Source: Nematostella vectensis
Taxonomy: Eukaryota; Cnidaria; Anthozoa; Actiniaria; Edwardsiidae
Assembly (NCBI RefSeq): GCF_932526225.1
Contig: NC_064041.1
Location: 10,462,813-10,522,812, forward strand
Length of the DNA stretch: 60,000 nucleotides
Direction of reading: 5' to 3'
A program made the position numbers and the translations under genes. The notes under the pieces are model-generated. The model was not told the origin of the DNA and ran no database searches. It worked only from the letters and a program-made list of their open reading frames with translations. The first letter of the stretch is position 1; every line of letters begins with the position of its first letter. This document shows, one piece after another, positions 48,493 to 58,202 of the stretch.

Positions 48493-50088
48493 TGGTTTGG
48501 CGAAGCGGTCGCCTTTGAACCCAGATAACGTATCGTGGTACTTGAGTGATATATGAATAGGCACATTCGTTAGCGCAAGGACGTCCGGCTAAAGTGAGTC
48601 GGTATGTAAACTCTACAAGAACATTATGACAGAAAAGAATTAAAGAATGTCGATCACGCACTCGTTTGGTATTTTTTATAATTGTTAATACAACGGTTTA
48701 TTTGCAAGGAAACTTCAAAATAACAATCTACGAATGAAGTATATCTGTTTGAAAATATCTTGGTTACTCGCTTGAATTAGCCGATATAAATGAATGCTTT
48801 GTGTGACTCGTCATTTAGCGGGAGAATAAAATGGCGACGTGATTGGGCGACGTGATTGGCCGCCCGGATAAAGCCTGTGGTTCTGACTGTGGTTCAACTA
48901 ATCTTTTACTGCCGCAAAGAAAAGTGAAAATGAAATAGCATTTCAGTACCAAATCCACATGAATAACTGTGAAATTGATTTCTCAATACTGAATTCTTCA
49001 ATACAAATGGCTGCATTCGATTGCTAAAGAATAAAAAATAATGGCAACAAAAGGTGTAGCTGAAAAGGTCTTTAAAAAGATGTCTTATTCACCAGTAAGG
49101 ACGACGAACAATAGCACGAAGAACAATAGCACGATAATAAAGCAGTTAAGTTAAATTTGTTAAAGTATGTAAATAAACGATAATTTTTTTAAGAGAAAAT
49201 AAGTTGAACTGAAACTTTAATAATGGATCACCACGAGACGCCAAGGTACACACTCAGGGGGGGGGGGGGGGGGGACAGCATTTAACAAATATAACTTCAC
49301 TTGTCCTCACCGAAATAAAGCTGAAACAAACTCATTTTCGGTTAAGCACCTACATTTCAAATAGGTCGTCAGTGCAGTTCTAGTAAGTCTACGACCGAAA
49401 GATGCTTAAGGGTAGTAATCATTTCTAAAAATTCACGTGATAAATAATCTCCAGCGAACCTAGAACCATTATTGTTGAGCGTCAATGGATATAATTAATC
49501 GTTACTCATGATCGCACCTTTTTCTCTGCGTTTTGTCAAATACAGCGAGATCCATGGCTCCTGAAATAATTGTATAAGCTTTATACGGATCATCCGGTTC
49601 AATGCTTGCGTTATGCAGTTGAAAGGTTTTAATAAAATTACAGTATGCGCCAAGACATCCTCTTATAATCCACGAGTGCGCGGCTACCGCCTCTACACTT
49701 TTTGACAATGTTGTGTACAGCTCTCGATTGAGTTTCTATTAAGGAAGCTGCCTGCAGTTTTCTAGTAGATATACCGCTCATGTTTAAAGAGCTACAGTTT
49801 CCGTTTGCGCATAGCTTGGAATTTAAAATGAATTCCACTTATCAAGTAAGGATTTAATTTTTGGAAAATATGTGAGTTGTTGTTATTTGAATTACCGTAG
49901 CGACAAAACAATGAATAATGGGTTTTTAGATTTTTGCATATACACTATACACGGAAAATTATTTTAAAACCATACCCCTTGAACAAAACTTACGACGTTT
50001 GCCTCCACATATTTAAAGTTTTAAAAAAATCTGAAAGTCAGATTTTGAGATATTTTTACCTCGACACCATGAGTCACAGGAACCTTAC
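48493..50088. other. Non-coding DNA
   Basis: This is the 3' flank of the receptor gene. A 17- to 18-base G run sits near 49258. No other feature can be supported. Confidence 0.4.
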
Positions 50089-50147
50089 CTGAGCCAGGAC
50101 GGGTCCTGTTGTCATCTTGAGCGACTCTTCGCCTTGTTTCCTTGCTG
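50089..50147 (-). CDS. Candidate internal exon of the minus-strand gene
   Basis: A 59-nt exon with acceptor TTTCAG and donor GTAAGG. In the frame that joins to the exon at 37877 it reads SKETRRRVAQDDNRTRPGS, and the join restores a Gly codon in phase. The basic, Arg/Ser-rich content fits the exons at 57839-57943. Evidence is splice sites and phase only. Confidence 0.4.
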
Positions 50148-50406
50148 CTGAAACACATTCAAGACAATCGCAAATTTGATTTTATCTTTGTTCCTACTCA
50201 GACATGTTTTTCCTATTCATTTCTAGCAAGGGGGAGGGGGAGGAAGTAGGGTGCGTTTTGTATGTACTGGCCCTCTATCTTTAAGGGATGATAGCATTCC
50301 CCTTTTAAAAATACTGGATCACCCCCTGTTCATAATTTTTGTCACGAATACCCCACCCCCGCATCTTCTTCTTCACCCCTAACTACGCTCTCTTCTATAA
50401 TTTCAT

Positions 50407-51430
50407 GTCTTCAACATACTTGTTGCGATACTTTCTCATTAACAGACACCCTTGGGAACGGTACTGTCCGTTATTTAACATACTTGTTGCGATACTTTCT
50501 CATTAACAGACACCCTTGGGAATTCCCTGATAGCAGAGGCCTCTTTTCTCTGTATTTCGCTGGGCTGGAGTTCGCGAGGAAAAGATACCTCTGCCATGGG
50601 TCGAAACTGTTTCTGTTGCGCATGCGTCAGCGTTAATGAGCGACCGACGTGCCAAAACCCGTACCATCGCGCGAAAGCTGTCAATATGCTAATATGCTTT
50701 GCATGGGTTTAGTCGGAAATCATGAATCAAACTCCGATTAGTTCTCCTTTTCGAAAAAAGAAAACAACTGTTCAATTTCAATCACCTAAAACGTCACTAA
50801 AAAGATTGAACAACAAACGCAGCAAAACAAGTTTTGTCTTGTTTGTGGGATTAATTTCAAGACATCTGGGCAGGCGAGTTTCTTCAATGTAAATATCGCA
50901 CAGTTGGATTCGAAGAAAATGTTAAAAACTTTTTGGTAAATTAGATCAGCTATTCCCAGAAGAATATGCAAAACCTGTAAGCGGAAAATTCTGAATGAAG
51001 ATAAGGTCTTTTATTATTCGTCGCTTGATATTTCTACGGAGGACGCCGTTTCGAATGCGGGCTTATTATCACGCAGCGGATATACGTTTCATGCATGCGC
51101 TAGTCATTGTGGGCTCAAATAGTGGCCAGTAATTAATGAACGGAGCATGCGCTCTGGATCTCGTCCACGATCGTGGACGGCGGTTTGATCAAACGAACTT
51201 GCGACCCATGGCAGAGGTATCTTTTCCTCGCGAACTCCAGCCCAGCGAAATACAGAGAAAAGAGGCCTCTGCTAGCAGGGAACCTTGGGAATGGTACTGT
51301 CTGTTATTTAACATACTTGTTGCGATACTTTCTCATTTACAGACACCCTTGGGAATGGTACTGTCTGTTATTTAACATACTTGTTGCGATACTTTCTCAT
51401 TTACAGACACCCTTGGAAATGGTACTGTCC
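50407..51430. repeat. 64-bp minisatellite interrupted by a transposon
   Basis: Units containing CTTGGGAATGGTACTGTCTG, TTATTTAACATACTTGTTGC and GATACTTTCTCATT occur at 50407-50522 and again at 51283-51430. The Mutator-like element 50523-51282 has inserted between them. Confidence 0.85.
50523..51282. mobile_element. Mutator-like (MULE) non-autonomous element, copy 2
   Basis: It has the same about 80-bp inverted ends as copy 1, with an exact 9-bp target duplication CCTTGGGAA (50514-50522, 51283-51291). The interior carries the same zinc-finger-like remnant (MNQTPISSPFRKKK at 50721, CLVCGINFKTSG) without the AT-rich insertion seen in copy 1, but with extra small deletions. It is inserted into the 64-bp minisatellite. 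Confidence 0.87.
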
Positions 51431-51599
51431 GTTATTGTCCCTTCATCACCCTCCATCCTTTCTCTCTCTCCTTTATATTAATAACACATCTTTTTATATC
51501 TATCTTTCTATATCTATTTTTCCTTATGTATCTTTCTATGTTTATCCTACGAATTTTTATTGTACTCGCACTCCCCCCTCCCACCTGCCATCTCTCGAT

Positions 51600-52735
51600 A
51601 TCCAACTATGCCTCCTCCCTTTGTCGTACCTTTGCCGCGCACACCACTCTCCTTATCCCCCCCTCCTCCCCCAGCCCCCCACCCTCTCCCTTTGTCGTAC
51701 CTTGGCCGTCTGTTATGACCTGATCTTGGTCCTATCCTTTTAAATATCATTTCTCCGCACACCGTTCCCCTTATGCTTCCCTTTCCCCTCCTTTTGTCGT
51801 ACCTTTGCCGCGCACACCACTCTCCTTATCTCCCCCTCCCCCCCACCCTCTCCCTTTGTCGCATCTTGGCCGCCTGATGTGCGCGGACACTGGTCTTGGT
51901 CCTGTACTTCAATAAATCCCTTTTCCCTTCTCCTTACCCCTCCCCCAGCCTCCCACCCTCTCCCTTTGTCGCACCTTAGCCTTCCGATGTGCGCGGACAC
52001 TGTTCTAGGTCCTGTACTTCAATAAATCCCTTTTTCCTTCTCCTTACCCCCCCCCCCCCACCCTCTCCCTTAGTCGCATCTTGGCCTTCCGATGTGCGCA
52101 GACACTGGTCTTGGTCCTGTACTTCAATAAATCCCTTTTTCCTTCTCCTTACCCCTCCCCCCACCCTCTCCCTTTGTCGCATCTTGGCCTTCCGATGTGC
52201 GCAGACACTGGTCTTGGTCCTGTACTTCAATAAATCCCTTTTTCCTTCTCCTTACCCCTACCCCCACCCTCTCCCTTTGTCGCATCTTGGCCGTCTGATG
52301 TGCGCGGACACTGTTCTAGGTCCTGTTCTTCAATAAATCACTTCTCCCTTCTCCTTACCCCTCCCCCCACCCTCTCCCTTTGTCGCATCTTGGCCTTCCG
52401 ATGTGCGCAGACACTGGTCTTGGTCCTATACTTCAATAAATCCCTTCTTCCTTCTCCTTACCCCTACCCCCACCCTCTCCCTTTGTCGCATCTTGGCCGT
52501 CTGATGTGCGCGGACACTGTTCTAGGTCCTGTTCTTCAATAAATCACTTCTCCCTTCTCCTTACCCCTACCCCCACCCTCTCCCTTTTGTGGCAGCTTGG
52601 CCGTCTGATGTGCGCGGACACTGGTCTTGGTCCTATACCTCAATAAATCCCTTCTCCTTACCTCTCCCACCCTACCCCCACCCTCTCCCTTTGTCGCACC
52701 TTGGCCGTCTGATGTGTGCGGACACTGGTCTTGGT
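51600..52735. repeat. About 103-bp C-rich tandem array, about 10 copies
   Basis: Unit landmarks: CCCTTTGTCGCATCTTGGCC, GATGTGCGCGGACACTG, TTCAATAAATCCCTT and a C-rich tract. Spacing of the GTGCGC landmark is 103-105 bp over most copies. Two unit types partly alternate (CCTTCC...ACTGGTCTTGG against CCGTCT...ACTGTTCTAGG). Units 1-2 are more diverged. Confidence 0.9.
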
Positions 52736-52799
52736 CTTCTTGCTCCCTCTGATCCACTTCGCTTATGCTGCAAGACCACAAAATAATGAGCATCCAAGA

Positions 52800-55215
52800 A
52801 ACAAAACAGCATTCCTATTTTAGGACGCCGACATAGTCCGCGAGAAGTCACGACATTTTTCACCATATTTTATGTATGCAATTGTGATCGAATCGAAGAC
52901 TCCTTACTCCAAAATCCAACACAGGAATAAGGTATGGGGATTCAAATTTTTAACCTAAGAAATAAATTAAATGTGAAAAAATCGCATGTTATAATAGTTT
53001 AATTAAAAACCATCAGCCAACAATTATTTTGTCCACTATCAAAGGCGCACTGTTTTATTGGTAAAGTAAAAAAAAAATCTAAAGAAGAATAAAGAAAGTA
53101 CTAAATTGCTAAATCCTTAGCTTCTCCCCACTTAAAAAATGACTAAAAAAATAACGACAAAGAATAAAAAGGCCGCGAACTCGTCAAAAGCAATTGCATG
53201 CCCAGACTTCAAAGTAATAAACACAGTTAGGCAAGTGAAACACAATTCCGAAATAGAGATTGATGAAATATCCATTCACAATTACGTGAGCCAAAGTAAT
53301 AAATACGTCAGAAAACTTTTGATTTATTTCTCCCCCGGATCGCCCATTAACCATGCCCATGTTCAATAATGACTTCACTCTAACGGGCAATTATTTCTAA
53401 GTAGTTGAGGGCGATTTGAGGAATCTTACGGGATGCGATGCATAAGCAAGGGGGAGTTGCGAGCAGATGGTAAGATCACCTGTGCAACGTACATATTTTA
53501 CTTAGAAATAGAAACAGAAAAAGCAAAACAAATAGAAAATCAAGGGGACCTAGTTTAATACGAGAAGTACTGATACAACTAGAAATGTTAACTATCAAGG
53601 ATTTTATCTTGGTTAATACTATTCATAGATTGAAAATTTGTTCGTTATGAAATTATGTGACAGGAGAGGAATAATAATAAAAAAAACCACAATATCGAAA
53701 TTGTATGTGCTAGGAGTAATTGCCTTTGGTTATACTATTCATAAGGAGACAAATTCATTTACAGGATACATATTTTCATGTCACAGCAGAAAATGGACGA
53801 AAATAAATAAAAAAGAAATGAAAACTTAGCATAGCTTTTATTCAGCAATGGTCGCTGCATATTTGCTAGAAAAAATATATTAGACATCATTCACATCTAT
53901 ATAATAAACCACAAAATAAGCAACATTCGGATATAATAAATAAAGACAAAGAAAGACAGATTTAGCATAGTTTGTATTTAGAATTGGTCGGCGAGTTTTA
54001 CTAGATAAAATTATGAGATCTATTCCAATAAGGAATTCCCATTCGTAAAGGCAAAAGGTTTATATTCATGCCATAGCGGGGGTGATAATAAAAGACAACA
54101 CGATCGTGATCAGCTTTGGTTGGCGATCTTTTGCTAAAGAAAACAATTCTCGTGATATATCACCTGCTCATTTGGAAACTTTCGTTGGTGGGAAAGGCTT
54201 ATGTTTATTGTACATAGCAAGGGCAAAGTCAAGAAAAGAAAAGAAGGAAGGATTTGCCACGCTTTCTATTGAGAACAGGTCGGCGCATTTGTAATGGGAA
54301 CCAGTTTAGCATTATTCACCAGTTTGCAAGGGTGACGATGAAGCAACTACGATGCGGGTAGTCAGTTGGCAAAGAAGGCATTCATTCAGAGCAGCCAATT
54401 ACTGCTTCCTTCGGAGAGGATCAAAGCGCTCTGTTTGTCCGATTGGGTAGTTTTGAAGACCACGAATGCAAGTCGAAGGGGAAAGATAAGGGGCCTTTTC
54501 TAACGAATTATCGTCCTTCGTATCGTCCTTCCATTAGTCGTTCAACGACATAGGGTTACAAAGAGCGCGTCTTCGCCATTGGAAAAACAATTTTAAAAAT
54601 TCAGTTAAGTTTATGCACCGATACCAAGACAACAGCGAAATGCCAACACTCGAAAAGGGTCATAGAAAGACATCGTAAAGTTGAATAATAAAATGCGCTT
54701 TAATAGACATCAAGACATCTGGAGTATACTAAATCGAAACGAAGTAAGCTTTACAGAATAAATATCAACAGAAGAAAATACTATGGCTTTCAAGTAAGGA
54801 AGGAGCAAGAATCTCGTACTAGGTTTCTGGAAATAGGCAAGGAAGTCGTAACGATTCCTGGTAATGCGATACTGCCATATTACAAATGTAACATTTACTT
54901 GCCATTTACAGAGCGAAGCAGGTTTATTGGCAGACGTGAAACAATTACACACAAAACAAACGAGCCAAAGATAAGGAAGTGGGCAAGCAAAGACACAAAG
55001 AACGGATTAAGTAGACTGCAAAACAAAGAAACAAAACAAAGAAACGTGAAAACAAAAGAAAATAACAAAAGCGCACACACAAGCAAGCAAATTAACATGC
55101 AAACAAACAGGCAAGATTGGACGGCCGGTTAACAACTCGAAAACTACTTTGCTTAAACTTTCTAGCAAACATTCTACCACTGGACGAGAAAAAAAAACAT
55201 TAAACTGGCAGGAAT
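52800..55215. other. Non-coding DNA upstream of the second receptor
   Basis: No supported gene apart from the weak candidate exon at 53430-53479. Loosely repeated segments (GCATAGCTTTTATT..., GCATAGTTTGTATT...) near 53829, 53966 and 54255 may be an old tandem repeat. Confidence 0.35.
53430..53479 (-). CDS. Weak candidate 50-nt exon
   Basis: Acceptor GCACAG and donor GTAAGA bound VILPSARNSPLLMHRI plus two bases. It is the only exon I found whose phases join 57839 to 50147, completing an uninterrupted frame. The polypyrimidine tract is poor and the peptide is unremarkable, so this rests on phase arithmetic alone. Confidence 0.22.
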
Positions 55216-56097
55216 ATGATTGAAGGAAACCTTAGCAATGCAGCCAGCACTATCAGGTCTCAGTTGGGCTCTAGGATCGTGTTCATCGCCGCCAATACAT
55301 TGATCGGTCTGGTGGCCATTATCGGCAACACGCTTCTTCTCGCCTCAGTGAACAAGACTCGCGCCTTACAGACCATCTCTAACGCGTTCGTGTGCTCCCT
55401 GGCGCTAGCTGACCTACTGGTAGGGCTTATAGCCGCGCCACTTAACATCCTACGGGTCGAGTCCACCCACAACGCCTTCAACAAGGCCTTTGACCTTAGC
55501 GTTATCCACAGCCTTGTGGCAGCGACCTTTAGCTTGACCGCGGTCTCGTGCGATCGCTTTATCGCAATATCGCGGCCACTACGTTATCCGTCACTCATGA
55601 CGCCTAAAGTCACTACTAAAGTACTCGCACTCATATGGTTCACTGCTACCATAGAGGCGATACCCAGTGTATTCCTGTACGGCCGAGCACTCATGGTGTA
55701 CTGGGTAACCCACGTGATCCTGACCGTGATGCTCCCCGCGTGTGTCGTCATAGTGTGTTACGTAAAGATCTTCAAGATCGCGAAACGACACTCGCGTGAT
55801 GAAAGGGTGCGACCGAGTGCCGCGGTTGTGGATGCGACCTTCTCGGTCAATTACCATAACAGCAATGCCGCGCAGACTTTTGCCATAATCATCGCGATAT
55901 TTGTAGTGTCATTTTTACCTAATTTGGTTTGTAATTTAATGGACGCGGCTTTGTACGCCGCGAGAGATGGTATGCTGCCCGAGTACTTCTTCTGGTCAAA
56001 CTGCGTGATGTTCCTCAGTTCAGCCATCAATCCGATGATTTATGGCGCTCGGAACAAGGAATTTAGGTCGGCGTTTAAAAGACTTTGTCTGATTTAG
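55216..56097 (+). CDS. Intronless rhodopsin-family GPCR, 293 aa
   Basis: A single open frame, short N-terminus with one NLS glycosylation site. TM1 has GNTLL, TM2 SLALADLLVG, TM3 ends CDRFIAISRPLRYP (DRF for DRY), TM5 has the conserved proline and CY, TM6 SFLPN (no CWxP), TM7 NPMIY, and helix 8 is basic. The canonical disulfide cysteines (3.25 and extracellular loop 2) are absent, and position 3.32 is not Asp. The third loop is short. The protein stops at a TAG that lies in the inverted end of a MITE (56089-56275), so the last three codons and stop come from the transposon and a longer ancestral tail may have been cut off. An 86-bp piece of its TM4 region is copied at 57969-58054. Confidence 0.88.
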   Translation: MIEGNLSNAASTIRSQLGSRIVFIAANTLIGLVAIIGNTLLLASVNKTRALQTISNAFVCSLALADLLVGLIAAPLNILRVESTHNAFNKAFDLSVIHSLVAATFSLTAVSCDRFIAISRPLRYPSLMTPKVTTKVLALIWFTATIEAIPSVFLYGRALMVYWVTHVILTVMLPACVVIVCYVKIFKIAKRHSRDERVRPSAAVVDATFSVNYHNSNAAQTFAIIIAIFVVSFLPNLVCNLMDAALYAARDGMLPEYFFWSNCVMFLSSAINPMIYGARNKEFRSAFKRLCLI

Positions 56098-56275
56098 ACA
56101 GTACGATTTAGTCGTATGCGACCTGCCTACGACAATGTATTTAACTCTGAACTACAAACTAAAAATTTCGTAGTCGAGCATAGTAGCGGAGTCGTAGGCT
56201 GATTTACACTAAGACTCGAGTTGTAAAAGTGTCACGGGCAAGTCGAATACGACTAAATCGTGCCATCTAAATCAG
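56089..56275. mobile_element. 187-bp MITE overlapping the receptor's stop codon
   Basis: The left end CTGATTTAGACAGTACGATT and the right end (reverse complement CTGATTTAGATGGCACGATT) match over about 37 bp with few differences, continuing through TAGTCGTAT. The left arm includes the final codons and TAG of the receptor gene. Confidence 0.8.
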
Positions 56276-56344
56276 CCTTTAGCGACAGATAAAACAAGGC
56301 CAGGTTAGTGGATACCGTATCTGTTACGCACCTAGTTTCCCGTG

Positions 56345-56541
56345 CTCCAAATAAGAGGGAACTTCATGGTTCAGATTTTAACCTAAACTATATGGTTCTT
56401 TTTTGAGGGCGCGTCTCAAAATAGGACACATCTCAGTCAAATTAGAGGGAATTGCATGGTTTAGATTTTAACCTAAACTATATGGTTCTTTTTTGAGGGC
56501 GCGTCTCAAAATAGGACACATTTCAGCCAAATTAGAGGTAA
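56345..56541. repeat. Tandem duplication, about 99-bp period
   Basis: Two copies contain TTTTAACCTAAACTATATGG and GAGGGCGCGTCTCAAAATAG, with only a few substitutions. Confidence 0.85.
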
Positions 56542-56819
56542 TTTCGTGGTTTAGAATTTAGCCGAGACAATGTTCCTCGTGCCTCTGGGCTATCAAATGC
56601 CACTTAAGACAGTTTATTTAATAAGCCGTTACCAACAAGACATTTTGTAGCCTTCTAAAATGGCCATACACTCTTATAAGAGGACATAGACCCACAGAAG
56701 GATGATCTCTAAGCATTAGAAGTTTGGTTTTAAATGTAAACTTTTATAAAAAAGACTATTGTAGTTTTTGTTAATTGATATTAGCGCTTATGACTGAACC
56801 CCAAGCCCATAACACTCTT

Positions 56820-57781
56820 TTAACCCTTTCACTCCTGGGTACTTTTGAGAAAAATTGTAAGAAAAACTGACTGAAATCAGAAACCTCCCCCCCCCCCTAT
56901 TTCAAGTCCAACACTACCAGTAAAGCTAAGCTTCCGCTGCGACGGCACTGCTACAGCCTGTTGCTTACAACAGTTTTGCTTGTAATATGCTTTAAAATTA
57001 CAGCTTATTCACATCTGGAGAGTGCCTTAGGACATCATAAAGTCTATTTGGGCATAATTAATGCTGTGCTTATGGATGTTTGCACGCTGAGGTTGATTCA
57101 ATGGGATAATTCCTTGTCTAAGCTTCACCAAGTGAGAAAGGAATGTTCTGGTGAATGGCCTCATACTCTCCAATGTGGGCCATCTTTGCTACCCAACCTT
57201 ATTTAAAAATTGTTTTCAGGCTTATTCTGGGTTCCTTGGAATGTTCCTGGAAATGTTTTGTTTGGCTTCGGGGCAAAGAGACTTATAAAAAAGCTGTTAT
57301 GATTCTGGGGGAGGAGATTGCCCGCCTGTCTGTCAAGGTGTTTCCAAGACTCCCATGATGCAGTACAGGCATGCAAAATAGGCTAAACATGGTGACTTGC
57401 TTCTAATGGAGGTTCTAGCATTGAATATTGTGACTGATTGCTGTAAAATGGGACCTGACGGATCGCAATAAAGGTATCTATTTGTGACTTGATCTGTGTT
57501 TGCTTGTCTCTGTTTGTAGTTCGGAATTTTGTGTCTTTTTTGGTAAGAAATGTTTCTAAGTTTAAGCATTTGTTTATGAATTGGTCAGAAATCAAGGTTG
57601 AGATTTTGACAAAAGAGTCAATTCTATTACATTGCTTCGATGCGCTTTTGAAGGTCGTCTATGCCTTGGATGAATCTATGAGTATCCGGGTCTGGTGATG
57701 TTTAGTTTGCATTTCTGACGTTTTGGAGTTGGGCCTATATTTTACAGGCGTCTCAGGGCGTTATGGCAATGAAAGACTTAA
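56820..57781. mobile_element. Complete non-autonomous piggyBac-like repeat, about 960 bp
   Basis: TTAA at 56820-56823 and 57778-57781 flanks imperfect inverted ends (CCCTTTCACTCCTGG; GTCTTTCATTGCC on the other strand). There is no transposase. Shorter relatives occur at 6511-6780 and 28189-29000. It lies between the second receptor and the minus-strand exon at 57839. Confidence 0.65.
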
Positions 57782-57838
57782 GATTACTAAAAAAAATAAA
57801 CACTGTATAAAAAGGTAGCGTTGTAGATGACGACTTAC

Positions 57839-58171
57839 CATCGCTGATGTGATCCTCGACCGCGTGGGACTGGGCGGTGAGCGGGGTCGCTCAGCTTGGG
57901 CTCGTCTTATGGGTGCAGAACTAGGTCGGGAGAGACGCTGTTTCTACAGATAGCACAAGAGTCAAAAACTAAAGTCACTACTAAAGTACTCGCACTCATA
58001 TGGGTCACCGCCGTAATGGAGGCGATACCCAGTGTATTCCTGTACGGCCGAGCAATCTGATTGGTGCAGAACTAGGTCGGGAGAGACGCTGTTTTTGCAG
58101 TCACTACTAAAGTTCTGGCACTCATATGGGAAATGCAAAATCCGAAAAAGTGGACATAATTTTTCCGGGGT

Positions 58172-58202
<31 letters not shown>

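Noticed and set aside
51989-52542. Repeated Pro/Leu/Ser-rich frames in both orientations
   Set aside because: Shadows of the 103-bp tandem array; no start or domain evidence.
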